Below, one piece after another: positions 35,435 through 43,263 of a stretch of 64,000 nt of DNA. Numbering within the stretch: position 1 is the stretch's first letter; every line of letters starts with the position of its first letter. The translations under genes were made by a program, and so were the position numbers. The DNA comes from an uncultured Bacteroidota bacterium (lineage in GTDB: Bacteria; Bacteroidota; Bacteroidia; Chitinophagales; LD1), in assembly GCA_937894725.1 (NCBI GenBank), contig CALAYL010000039.1:1-64000 (forward strand), given 5' to 3'. The notes beneath the pieces are model-generated. The model worked only from the letters and a program-made list of their open reading frames with translations. It had not been told where the DNA came from and did not search any database.

Positions 35435-35827
35435 ATGAAAAACACCTTATTCACTATCACCAGTTTTTTAGGTATGTTGGCCGTAATGCTAGGTGCATTT
35501 GGGGCACACGGCTTAAAACCACATTTAGATTCTTATCAAATAGCGATATACGAGAAAGCAGTGTTTTATCAATTTATACATGTGCTAGCTTCCCTTGCAG
35601 TGTTGATATTATATTCAGCATTCAATAAAAGAGCACTGCTATACGCTAGTGTATGTTTTTTGATTGGCATACTTTTCTTTTCAGGCTCATTGTATCTATT
35701 AGCAATCAAAGATTTGTTAGCTGTACCTACTACAATTATTGGGCCCATCACACCAGTTGGCGGGCTATTTTTTATAGTGGGTTGGGGTATTATTTTTGTA
35801 ACATCACTTTCAAATCTAAAAGAGTAA
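35435..35827 (+). CDS. DUF423-family small membrane protein
   Basis: A 130-residue protein with four hydrophobic segments. FLGMLAVMLGAFGAHGLKPHL at residues 9-29 and YQFIHVLASLAVLIL after it are the hallmark of DUF423 (E. coli YgdD relatives). ITPVGGLFFIVGWGIIF near the C-terminus also fits. No biochemical role is established. Its ATG follows the MarC stop codon with no gap, indicating translational coupling. Confidence 0.88.
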   Translation: MKNTLFTITSFLGMLAVMLGAFGAHGLKPHLDSYQIAIYEKAVFYQFIHVLASLAVLILYSAFNKRALLYASVCFLIGILFFSGSLYLLAIKDLLAVPTTIIGPITPVGGLFFIVGWGIIFVTSLSNLKE

Positions 35828-35863
35828 GCTTATTTTGTACATTAAAAAAATAATCAAACCCAA

Positions 35864-36322
35864 GTGCGAATAGTAGTAAAACAAATTACCAAGTTTTTTA
35901 TCATAGGTGTATCGGCTGTTTTAGTTGATTTGACTATTTATTACCTCTTGTCAAATTTGCTAGGGCTTTCTACAGATGTGGCCAAGGGACTGGGGTTTTT
36001 GACTGGGGCGTTTTACACTTACCATCTCAATAAACTGTGGACTTGGAGAAATAAGGAAAAGACAGACAAGCAAACATTGCTTCGATTTGCTTTGATATAT
36101 GGGATTTCATTTATTGCTAATATTTTGATAAACAAATATGCGCTATTGAATATACCTAGTTTTGTAGCAAGTTTTCACATCGCCCCCGATGGGCTAAATG
36201 GGTTCGATGTTTTTGCTGTAAAAGGAGAGAAGTTGTTGGCTTTTGTACTAGCTACTGGCTTTAGTGCCTTTTTTAATTTCCTAGGACAAAAATTTTTTGT
36301 TTTTAAGGCAAAAGGACTTTAA
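35864..36322 (+). CDS. GtrA-family membrane protein
   Basis: A 152-residue protein with four hydrophobic segments matching the GtrA/DPMS1-like family: KFFIIGVSAVLVDLTIYYLL, FLTGAFYTYHLNKLWTW (with the conserved N-x-x-W-T/F pattern) and a C-terminal LATGFSAFFNFLGQKFFVF. Members are thought to help move lipid-linked sugars across the membrane. No glycosyltransferase partner is adjacent. It starts with GTG at 35864. The gene ends exactly where the convergent MscS gene ends (36322/36323), leaving no intergenic space. Confidence 0.87.
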   Translation: MRIVVKQITKFFIIGVSAVLVDLTIYYLLSNLLGLSTDVAKGLGFLTGAFYTYHLNKLWTWRNKEKTDKQTLLRFALIYGISFIANILINKYALLNIPSFVASFHIAPDGLNGFDVFAVKGEKLLAFVLATGFSAFFNFLGQKFFVFKAKGL

Positions 36323-38185
36323 CTACTCCTTTTTATTTTCCACGATAAACCCAGGTGCTTTGTAATCTTCTGGCAAATACGATGCAGGTATAGTGATCAT
36401 ATTGCCATCGCGCATGGCTCTATAATGTGGCGATAAAATTTCTATCCCTACTTCATTGCAGCAATCTTGGATGTGTTGATGGAGTTCGGAGTAAATAAGT
36501 GCTTGCTTGTTTGCTTCTCGCGTATAGGCATTGATTTGATAGGCTACATAAAAATCATCTAAACTCGTTTGTAAAACAAAAGGTTTAGGTTCTTTTAAAA
36601 TAAAGCTAGTGCGTAAAGCAGCATCTATCATGGCTTGGTGTATTTTTTGCCAAGGCACATCATATCCTATAGTGATAGTGGTGTGAACAATAAGTCCAGG
36701 ACCATCGCAATTTGTAGAATAATTGATCGTATGGCTAGAGAGTACAGTTGCATTGGGCACTGTGATGTCTTCATTTTTGATAGTGCGGATGCGTGTAACG
36801 AGCATTGTTTTTTCCATAACATCGCCAGTGATATCACCTATTTTAACCCTGTCGCCTATTTTAAATGGTCGCATATAGGTGATGACCATACCCGCCACCA
36901 TATTGGTAATAGCACTTGATGACCCGAAAGATAGCAATAAGCCAATAAAGACCGATACACCTTGAAAAGCAGCTGATCCAGACCCTGGAAGGTAAGGAAA
37001 GATAACGACCAACATGAAGGCATACAAGAGAAAGCGGATAATATTGAAGGTAGGCATGGCCCAATCTGGATGAAAACCAGAGAGCGAAATATTGCCCTTT
37101 TGAATTTCATTAGCTAAGTAGGCTACTAGTTTTACGGCATAGCTTGTGAAAAAGTAAATAACAAATACCGTAAACAGATTTGGCAAATAGCTCAATATTC
37201 CCATCAATACTCGCTTTGCAGGGGAGAGGACCCAACTCAATAGGGTGTTTGTCCACTGTTTAGTTTCAGGAAACAAGCTAAACAAAAGCGGTAAAGAAAA
37301 ATAGATAGCGAGGCCGATGGTAAACAATCGAAGTACATTGTTTATCCTGTATATTAAAGCTACTTGTTGATCTTCAGACAGCAACTTGGAAGTTCTAAAA
37401 CTAATCCCATGGAAATACTTTTCTTTATTTTCATAAATCCAATTTTTTGACTTCTTAAAAAAGTAGTTGATTACTTTTATTATTAATAATACGCCTAGTA
37501 AAATAAGCAAGACCATGCCTAGTCTTTTTATCCAATTTGAAAAACTGTTTTGTTCTTTTTTGAGTTCAATAGACTGCCTTATGATTTGCAAATCTCGCTC
37601 TGCCAATACTTCCTTTGGCTCATCAAACCACAACGCATCTAGCTCAGTAACGGCTAGCATAAGCTGATCTTTATAAAAAATCTCTATGACATCTTCATTT
37701 ATAGATGATACCAATGAGTCTTTCTCAAAAAATGGATCATCATACAGCGTTTTGATTCTTTTTGAGATGGCTTCTGCTCTATCTTTGGGTTGAAATGAGC
37801 CAGTGCGGGTATAGATATAAAAGATGGTATCATTCAATAGCATTACTGGATATCCAGAAGTTGTTTCTCTTAGCTTGGCTATTTTCATTTTTAGTTCGGC
37901 CTGACGCAATGAGTCAGCACTTTCCATGGCAGCTATCTTGGCGCTAAGTTCATTTTGTTTACGATAATCTCCGGAGGCTGCTTCTAATTCTTTTTTGAGC
38001 TGAATTTTTAATATAGAATCAAAAAGCTGTTGTTGTTGTTGTTTTACCATCAGCTTTTCGGCAAGATGGAGAGTGTCATTTTTTAGACTATCTACCTCTA
38101 CTTCTGGAGATGAATAGGCTAGTTGGCTTGAAAAAATCAAAGCTACAAAAAAGTAAAACGATAGTTTGAATTTAGCTGAATTCAT
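36323..38185 (-). CDS. Large MscS-family mechanosensitive channel
   Basis: A 620-residue protein: signal peptide (about 1-25), a periplasmic charged/coiled region rich in Gln and Lys (about 35-105) and further soluble sequence to about 215. Several membrane helices (about 222-245 and 290-420) follow, then the MscS pore and beta domain: FGSSSAITNMVAGMVITYMRPFKIGDRVKIG, then DITVPNATVLSSHTINYS, then a C-terminal alpha/beta part. It is larger than E. coli MscS (286 residues) and of the extended periplasmic type. It should release solutes on osmotic downshock. The start codon overlaps the stop of the upstream barrel gene by four bases. Confidence 0.9.
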   Translation of the reverse strand: MNSAKFKLSFYFFVALIFSSQLAYSSPEVEVDSLKNDTLHLAEKLMVKQQQQQLFDSILKIQLKKELEAASGDYRKQNELSAKIAAMESADSLRQAELKMKIAKLRETTSGYPVMLLNDTIFYIYTRTGSFQPKDRAEAISKRIKTLYDDPFFEKDSLVSSINEDVIEIFYKDQLMLAVTELDALWFDEPKEVLAERDLQIIRQSIELKKEQNSFSNWIKRLGMVLLILLGVLLIIKVINYFFKKSKNWIYENKEKYFHGISFRTSKLLSEDQQVALIYRINNVLRLFTIGLAIYFSLPLLFSLFPETKQWTNTLLSWVLSPAKRVLMGILSYLPNLFTVFVIYFFTSYAVKLVAYLANEIQKGNISLSGFHPDWAMPTFNIIRFLLYAFMLVVIFPYLPGSGSAAFQGVSVFIGLLLSFGSSSAITNMVAGMVITYMRPFKIGDRVKIGDITGDVMEKTMLVTRIRTIKNEDITVPNATVLSSHTINYSTNCDGPGLIVHTTITIGYDVPWQKIHQAMIDAALRTSFILKEPKPFVLQTSLDDFYVAYQINAYTREANKQALIYSELHQHIQDCCNEVGIEILSPHYRAMRDGNMITIPASYLPEDYKAPGFIVENKKE

Positions 38186-38952
38186 CGAGTTGGTTTTTTA
38201 TGTAAAGATTGAAATGGCAACCGCCATGAAATACCAAAACTAGCAAAATAATCTTCCTTTTTTTGATTGTATCCATACCCTCCAATCAAATCTAACTGCA
38301 CATTGCTAGACACAAGATACGCAATGCCTCCATCTATTCTTGTTTGGAAAATAGTGGACTTCAGATTGCCATAATTTTCTATAAATCCACTTAGTTTTTT
38401 ATGCAGTGGAAAACTGAAATTGACGATGTATCCACCTATCGGAGAAAAATCGTTTCCATCAAAATCTAAGATAAAATTAGCAGTTATACTCATGTTTTTA
38501 GGCAAAGCATATCCTACAGAGTAAATAGCGGTGGGTACCATATGTTTTGTACCGTAGTTCTTGGATATATTGGGGATTTTGAGCCTAAGCTGAAAGCTAC
38601 TAGAGGGTACAGCATTTTTTTGTTTTGATAGTTGTATTCGAAAACCAAATTGCAGACTGGATAAGCCATGAATAGATATTTCAGACGGTGTTTTATCTAG
38701 CTGGTAGGAGAGTAGAGCACTTAACTCAAAATTGTGTAAAATACCATATTTGACCACGTGTTCTGTAACAAAGCCCTTTGTTTTTCGACTCCCCGTAAAA
38801 TCAAAACCTTGCTGAAACTGAAATACTTTTTTGCCTACAGTATTCGTATTTATAGCCTGACCTGGACGGTCGGTTTGTATAGTGTTGTGCGTTTCTTGCG
38901 CAAAAGAAAAACAGGGAAAAAAGAATAAAATAAACCCCAACGTTTTACACAT
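38182..38952 (-). CDS. Outer-membrane beta-barrel protein, transporter-like
   Basis: A 256-residue protein with signal peptide to about residue 18 (FPCFSFAQ). It starts its mature part with TIQTDRPGQAINTNTVGKKV, a pattern frequent in Bacteroidota proteins of the phenol-degradation (MetA-like) porin type. Alternating strands and a C-terminal aromatic end support a beta barrel. The substrate is unknown. It overlaps the MscS gene by four bases (ATGA), so the two are translationally coupled, pairing an inner-membrane channel with a barrel. The name transporter is family convention, not proven. Confidence 0.7.
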   Translation of the reverse strand: MCKTLGFILFFFPCFSFAQETHNTIQTDRPGQAINTNTVGKKVFQFQQGFDFTGSRKTKGFVTEHVVKYGILHNFELSALLSYQLDKTPSEISIHGLSSLQFGFRIQLSKQKNAVPSSSFQLRLKIPNISKNYGTKHMVPTAIYSVGYALPKNMSITANFILDFDGNDFSPIGGYIVNFSFPLHKKLSGFIENYGNLKSTIFQTRIDGGIAYLVSSNVQLDLIGGYGYNQKKEDYFASFGISWRLPFQSLHKKPTR

Positions 38953-38974
38953 TACAAAGTGTTAATGTTTGTAT

Positions 38975-39016
38975 AAAAAAGAATACTCCGAACTTATTAT
39001 AAAATTCGGAGTATTC
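38975..39016 (-). terminator. Terminator of the rpsP-rimM-trmD-rplS operon
   Basis: On the minus strand GAATACTCCGAA (39016-39005) pairs perfectly with TTCGGAGTATTC (38992-38981), followed by a T run (A run 38975-38980 on the plus strand). It lies just downstream of rplS. Confidence 0.88.
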
Positions 39017-39040
39017 AAAGTGAGATTAATTTATCTAAAA

Positions 39041-39406
39041 TTATTTTTGAACGATAGCTTGACGCTTCTCTGTAATACGAGCAGCCTTGCCAGTAAGGCC
39101 ACGCTGATAGTAAAGCTTAGCTCTACGAACTCTACCTACTTTGTTTACAATAATACTATCGATAAATGGGGAGAAAAGCGGGAATACACGCTCTACACCT
39201 ACGCCATTTGATAATTTACGAACAGTAAAGGTTTTGGTAGTACCTTCTCCATTGAGTTGGATTACATCGCCTCTAAACTCTTGGATACGCTCTTTGTTTC
39301 CTTCAGAGATTTTATATGCTACAGTGATATTATCGCCAGGACCAAAAGAAGGTACTTCTGTCTTTGGTGTCATTGTCTTTGCTACGAGTGCTATAGTAGG
39401 ATTCAT
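39041..39406 (-). CDS. rplS: 50S ribosomal protein L19
   Basis: A 121-residue L19 (bL19). FGPGDNITVAYKISEGNKERIQEFRGDVI and TFTVRKLSNGVGVERVFPLFSPFIDSI are canonical, as is the RRAKLYYQRGLTGKAARI end. L19 sits at the interface of the two ribosomal subunits. It is the last gene of the rpsP-rimM-trmD-rplS operon, in the same order as in E. coli. A 66-base gap separates it from trmD, and a terminator follows. Confidence 0.97.
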   Translation of the reverse strand: MNPTIALVAKTMTPKTEVPSFGPGDNITVAYKISEGNKERIQEFRGDVIQLNGEGTTKTFTVRKLSNGVGVERVFPLFSPFIDSIIVNKVGRVRRAKLYYQRGLTGKAARITEKRQAIVQK

Positions 39407-39472
39407 AATTGTTGTTGGGTTTCTTTTTGTTTTAAGAGTTGCAAATTTAAATATATTTTTTGTATTTCAAAG

Positions 39473-40150
39473 CTAATCTTTTAGCAAATCAGGTCTTCTT
39501 TTTTGTGTACGGCTCAAAGCTTGCTCATATCGCCATTCAGCTATTTTTTTATCATGCCCTGATAGCAAAATATCGGGTACTGTCATGCCTTCAAAATTTT
39601 CAGGTCTGGTATATACAGGATGGGAGAGCAGCTCATCTTGAAATGAGTCGCTGAGGGCAGACGTTTCATCGCTCAATACGCCTGGTATAAGTCTTCCGAT
39701 CGAATCTACTAATACAGCTGCGGCCAGTTCCCCCCCCGAAAGTACATAATCGCCAATCGAAAGTTCAAGCGTAATATACCGTTCTCGTATGCGTTCGTCT
39801 ATACCTTTATAGTGACCACATATCATCAGCAAATTACCTTTTAGGCTCAAACTGTTTACTCGCTTTTGTTTTAACTGCTCTCCATCGGGAGTTAGAAATA
39901 TGATTTCATCATAATTTCTTTCTTTTGTTAGGCTTTCGATAGCCTGCGATAAAGGCTCGCACATCAACACCATACCGGCTCCACCTCCATACTGGTAGTC
40001 ATCGACCTGACGATGTCGCATAGTCGAAAACTCACGGAGATTGATGAGATTTACCTCCAAGAGGCCTTTTTCGCGCGCCCTTTTTAGAATAGAGTGTGAA
40101 AGTGGGCTCTCTATCAAGTCGGGAATAACGCTGATGATATCTATCCTCAT
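39473..40150 (-). CDS. trmD: tRNA (guanine-N1-)-methyltransferase
   Basis: A 225-residue SPOUT-class enzyme that methylates G37 next to the anticodon, preventing frameshifts. It has MRIDIISVIPDLIESPLSHSIL at the start, YGGGAGMVLMCEPL near residue 55, and the SAM-binding trefoil-knot segment MICGHYKGIDERI with SIGDYVLSGGELAA. The C-terminal domain contains the DSFQDELLSHPVYTRPENFEG motif. Its start overlaps the stop of rimM by four bases, so translation is coupled. Confidence 0.97.
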   Translation of the reverse strand: MRIDIISVIPDLIESPLSHSILKRAREKGLLEVNLINLREFSTMRHRQVDDYQYGGGAGMVLMCEPLSQAIESLTKERNYDEIIFLTPDGEQLKQKRVNSLSLKGNLLMICGHYKGIDERIRERYITLELSIGDYVLSGGELAAAVLVDSIGRLIPGVLSDETSALSDSFQDELLSHPVYTRPENFEGMTVPDILLSGHDKKIAEWRYEQALSRTQKRRPDLLKD

Positions 40151-40662
40151 AAATCTAGCAATCCATCTGGAAGTGATAAAAATATGATTTTTTGATCCTC
40201 AACTATATCCATCACAAAGTCGTCTACAGCTGGAATGAGGTAGGTCTTTTCACCATCTTCTACAACAAATAGCGGCTGAGGGCCTCGCTCTTCAATGGCG
40301 GTAATTTTCCCAATGGCTACATCGTCTGCTATCACGCTATAGCCCACTAGCTCATCTAGTTCATCATCCTCATTTTCAAAATAAGTATCAAAGTCATCAG
40401 AGTTAATATACAAGGGTTTACCGCTGATATTAGTAGCCTGTTCTCTACTATCTATTTGTTCAAGCCAAAGATATACGAGGCTTTCTGTTTTAGCAGAAAA
40501 TTCTTTGACAAAAAAGGGACTATATAATCCCTCTTTCTCAATAAAAAAATGGGTAGGCGGCTTACCTTCACGTAGCAGATAGTCGGGAATAAAAACCAAA
40601 GCCCCATGAATTCCATGAGGCTTTGCTATATTTCCCACCGATATGTAATCAATGGCGGTCAT
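40147..40662 (-). CDS. rimM: 16S rRNA processing protein RimM
   Basis: A 171-residue RimM. The N-terminal barrel begins DYISVGNIAKPHGIHGALVF; the C-terminal PRC-barrel part has LVGYSVIADDVAIGKITAI and YLIPAVDDFVMDI. It binds ribosomal protein S19 and helps assemble the 30S head. The middle (about 78-95) is acidic (DDFDTYFENEDDELDEL). It lies 6 bases after rpsP and overlaps trmD. Confidence 0.95.
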   Translation of the reverse strand: MTAIDYISVGNIAKPHGIHGALVFIPDYLLREGKPPTHFFIEKEGLYSPFFVKEFSAKTESLVYLWLEQIDSREQATNISGKPLYINSDDFDTYFENEDDELDELVGYSVIADDVAIGKITAIEERGPQPLFVVEDGEKTYLIPAVDDFVMDIVEDQKIIFLSLPDGLLDL

Positions 40663-40668
40663 TTTTTA

Positions 40669-41229
40669 TTATTCTGCTGTTGGAGTTTCTTCTGTTGGAG
40701 CTTCTGGAGTTTCAATCACTTCTGCTACTGTTTCAGTCACTACTTCAGTTGCAGCTTCGTTAGTTTCTATAGCAGCTAAAGCAGCAGCTCTTTTGGCTTC
40801 ACGAGCTTCTTTTTTCTTAGTTTCTTCTTCAAGCAATTTAATAGCTACATCTTGCTTAGATTTGTGTATTTTCTTAGCGTGATCTAGTACCGAGTTCTGA
40901 TGTGCATCTAACCATGCAGCCCATTGTGCATCTGCAGCTTCTTGAGTAAGCGCGTTTTTAGCTACCCCCCTCAAAAGGTGTTTGCGGTGCAATACGCCTT
41001 TATATTTTAAAATAGCATTTACTGTTGGTGTAGGCTCTGCACCTTTCATTATCCAATCTACTGCTTTCTCCACATCAAGGTTGATCACTGCAGGTGAAGT
41101 AAGTGGATTGTAATCACCAATACGAGTGATGTATTTACCATCTCTACGAGCGCGAGCGTCCGCTACTACGATGGTGTAAAATGGTCTTTTTCCACGACCG
41201 TGACGTTGTAGTCTGATTTTTGTTGCCAT
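40669..41229 (-). CDS. rpsP: 30S ribosomal protein S16 with long acidic tail
   Basis: A 186-residue S16 (bS16). The first 80 residues are the conserved ribosomal core (MATKIRLQRHGRGKRPFYTI, RDGKYITRIGDYNPLTSP, AVDWIMKGAEPTPTV). E. coli S16 is 82 residues. The extra 100 residues here include a charged, probably helical segment (KQDVAIKLLEEETKKKEA) and an Ala/Glu/Thr-rich acidic tail that is probably disordered. Long S16 tails are usual in Bacteroidota. First gene of its operon, with a TATATTTG box 43 bases upstream. Confidence 0.96.
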   Translation of the reverse strand: MATKIRLQRHGRGKRPFYTIVVADARARRDGKYITRIGDYNPLTSPAVINLDVEKAVDWIMKGAEPTPTVNAILKYKGVLHRKHLLRGVAKNALTQEAADAQWAAWLDAHQNSVLDHAKKIHKSKQDVAIKLLEEETKKKEAREAKRAAALAAIETNEAATEVVTETVAEVIETPEAPTEETPTAE

Positions 41230-41271
41230 GTCTTAAATGAATTTAAAGTTTGGGTTGTTTATTAAAGGGTG

Positions 41272-41279
41272 CAAATATA
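41272..41279 (-). promoter_or_regulatory. -7 box of the rpsP operon
   Basis: TATATTTG read on the minus strand (41279-41272) matches TAnnTTTG and is followed by GCACCC. No TTG is visible at the usual -33 distance. It would place the transcript start near 41265 and a leader of about 36 bases. Confidence 0.5.
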
Positions 41280-41331
41280 CTTTTTTTTTGATAATGAGAA
41301 GAAAAATCTGCTTTTCGCTATTTAAGTAAAT

Positions 41332-41358
41332 AAAAAAACCAACGAATTTTCGTTGGTT
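41332..41358 (-). terminator. Terminator of the tRNA-Lys gene
   Basis: AACCAACGAA (41337-41346) and TTCGTTGGTT (41349-41358) form a tight hairpin immediately beyond the tRNA 3' end on the minus strand. The A run at 41332-41338 reads as seven T on that strand. Confidence 0.85.
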
Positions 41359-41364
41359 TTTATG

Positions 41365-41437
41365 TGATCCCGCTGGGATTCGAACCCAGGGCCCATACAT
41401 TAAAAGTGTATTGCTCTACCAGCTGAGCTACGGAATC
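41365..41437 (-). tRNA. tRNA-Lys (anticodon TTT)
   Basis: The minus strand reads GATTCCG at the 5' end, pairing with CGGGATC at the 3' end, plus discriminator A. The D arm GCTCAGCTGGTAGAGC, the anticodon loop CTTTTAA (anticodon TTT) on a five-pair stem ATACA/TGTAT, and the T arm CTGGGTTCGAATCCCAG are all intact. CCA is not encoded. It is a 73-base single tRNA gene with its own promoter and terminator. Confidence 0.96.
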
Positions 41438-41461
41438 TCGCACTCATTATTAATGAGGGTG

Positions 41462-41491
41462 CAAACATAAAATTCTTTTTTATAACTGCAA
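41462..41491 (-). promoter_or_regulatory. Promoter of tRNA-Lys
   Basis: On the minus strand TTG (41491-41489), a 19-base spacer and TATGTTTG (41469-41462) match the Bacteroidota consensus closely. The start would fall near 41455, 18 bases before the tRNA 5' end. A perfect 7-base palindrome (CTCATTA/TAATGAG, 41443-41457) covers the predicted start. Confidence 0.7.
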
Positions 41492-41496
41492 ACAGA

Positions 41497-42027
41497 CTAC
41501 TTCTTTTTTTTATCAAAAAGTACGCCTGTAGCTGTAAAATTGAGTGATACCAATGGTTTTGTAATATTGTCAATTTCTGCTTTTGACTTCTTAGCATCTT
41601 CTGCATAGTGCTTTAGCATGGCTACTGTGGTAGTATCATAGAATGCAGTACCTTGCGCATAAGCAGTCCAACCTGATACATTCATGGGTACAAAAAACGC
41701 ATAATCTTCAAATCGAACTCGCACTTCATTTCCCGCACCATCTTCCATCATCATCCAGCAACCTTTCTTTTGACATACTTCTTTTACCTTGCCTTTTACC
41801 AATACATTGGGTACTTCTGCTAAGTTTTCTTTTTTCATTTTTTTATCTATCTCGCTTAGGCTTACCGCACCTTTTTTATTGATGACTGTGCCATAGCCGC
41901 CTACTTCGTTTTGCTTAGTTAGACATTTATAATTCGCTTCTTTAGCAGGGTCACATAACATTGCTTTCTTTTGGCCAAATACAAATAGTGAAGTGGCTAT
42001 CATTATGGGGGTTAGTATCTTTTTCAT
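41497..42027 (-). CDS. DUF4920-containing exported protein
   Basis: A 176-residue exported protein (signal peptide about 1-18, VFGQ) with the DUF4920 core: LVKGKVKEVCQKKGCWMMMEDGAGNEVRVRFEDYAFFVPMNVSG. The two cysteines of VCQKKGCWM may form a metal or disulfide site. Before it, a stretch with ALCDPAKEANYKCLT carries two more cysteines. The function of the family is unknown; the fold is OB-like by appearance. The start overlaps the stop of the upstream flavoprotein gene by four bases. Confidence 0.8.
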   Translation of the reverse strand: MKKILTPIMIATSLFVFGQKKAMLCDPAKEANYKCLTKQNEVGGYGTVINKKGAVSLSEIDKKMKKENLAEVPNVLVKGKVKEVCQKKGCWMMMEDGAGNEVRVRFEDYAFFVPMNVSGWTAYAQGTAFYDTTTVAMLKHYAEDAKKSKAEIDNITKPLVSLNFTATGVLFDKKKK

Positions 42028-43262
42028 TTTTTTGATTTAAAGCTCGAAAATAAGAGTTCTATATAAAATAATGGGTTTTTTAACTTTGCTCTGATGTTTA
42101 CATCATAAAACATTGTCGAAAAAGTGTCTTGCAATGCGCTGTTATTGGCAGCTGTTTTTACTACAAAATTGAACAATCGTGGATAGTTAGCGAGTTGTTG
42201 TAAACGACTACTCAGGCGAAGTTCAGAGCCGAGCTGGCGTTCGATAGTTGCCTGATATGTTATTAATTTTTCTTTGGATGGATTTTCAATGAATGCCGCT
42301 ACTGTTTGAGCAGCTATGATGCCAGATATCATTCCATTTCCGATACCCTCACCCGTAAAAGGGTCTATGAGCATAGCTGCATCGCCTATGAGTAAGAAGT
42401 GCTCTCCATACAGTATTCTCTTTTTTGAACCCAATGGTAAACCGAACAATTTAATAGGCGAAACTAATGTGGCATCTTTGAATCGGTCTTTAAAATCGGG
42501 ATGATTTTTAACAATAGATTCGATAGATTGTTTAAGATTAATTTTTTTTGCTTTTTGATGGTCGGCTCTGATACCTGCACCCACATTCGCTTCGCCATTA
42601 GGTAGCGGAAATATCCAGAAATAACCTGGTAAAAGTTCATCGACAAAGTGAAGTTCAATAAAGTTTTGTGTATCCATGTTTTGTACGCCTTTGTAGTATG
42701 CTCTTATGCCAAAAGCATTATGTGCATCTTCTGTTTGTAGCCCTGCAATATCTTTTGCAAAGGTAGAGTTGGCGCCATCAGCAGCTATTACGAAATCAGC
42801 TTTAAACTCTTGTCCACTGGTAGTAGTGGCTGTCCATATTTTATCTGAAAACGAGAATTTTCGTAACTCAATATTTTCTAAAAAAGTGATGCGTGGTTCT
42901 TTACGTACCTTTTCTACAAGCCAATTATCAAAGTCAATTCTCTTGGATACAAAACCCGGTGCGGGTGCACGATGACTATAATTTGGAGAAAATGGTAAAC
43001 GAAGTTTAGCCCCATTAGGAGCACTAAAAACGACACCATAAGAACCGATAGCTGTGCTCATTTCAGCGAGTTCTGTTACCCAGTCTTTATTGATTTTTTT
43101 GATGGCATCTACTGTTTTGCCACTCAACGCATCGCCACATATTTTATCTCTTGGGAAAGTCTCTTTATCCACTAAGATGCTCGATATACCTAGTGTAGCG
43201 AGTTTGAGAGCTGCAGCACAGCCAGATGGACCGGCACCTATGATGAGGGTATTGAAACGCAT
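42024..43262 (-). CDS. Geranylgeranyl-reductase-like FAD-dependent oxidoreductase
   Basis: A 412-residue flavoprotein. The FAD-binding dinucleotide motif is IIGAGPSGCAAALKLATLG (residues 6-24). FPRDKICGDALSGKTVD follows near residue 38, FVIAADGANSTFAKDIAG in the middle, and LLIGDAAMLIDPFTGEGIGNGMISG as the second FAD motif (about 293-317). This is the geranylgeranyl reductase / p-hydroxybenzoate hydroxylase-like family, whose bacterial members reduce isoprenoid chains or hydroxylate aromatics. The substrate is not predictable. It overlaps the DUF4920 gene and lies one base after the barrel-like gene, in one transcription unit. Confidence 0.87.
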   Translation of the reverse strand: MRFNTLIIGAGPSGCAAALKLATLGISSILVDKETFPRDKICGDALSGKTVDAIKKINKDWVTELAEMSTAIGSYGVVFSAPNGAKLRLPFSPNYSHRAPAPGFVSKRIDFDNWLVEKVRKEPRITFLENIELRKFSFSDKIWTATTTSGQEFKADFVIAADGANSTFAKDIAGLQTEDAHNAFGIRAYYKGVQNMDTQNFIELHFVDELLPGYFWIFPLPNGEANVGAGIRADHQKAKKINLKQSIESIVKNHPDFKDRFKDATLVSPIKLFGLPLGSKKRILYGEHFLLIGDAAMLIDPFTGEGIGNGMISGIIAAQTVAAFIENPSKEKLITYQATIERQLGSELRLSSRLQQLANYPRLFNFVVKTAANNSALQDTFSTMFYDVNIRAKLKNPLFYIELLFSSFKSKK

Positions 43263-43263
43263 A

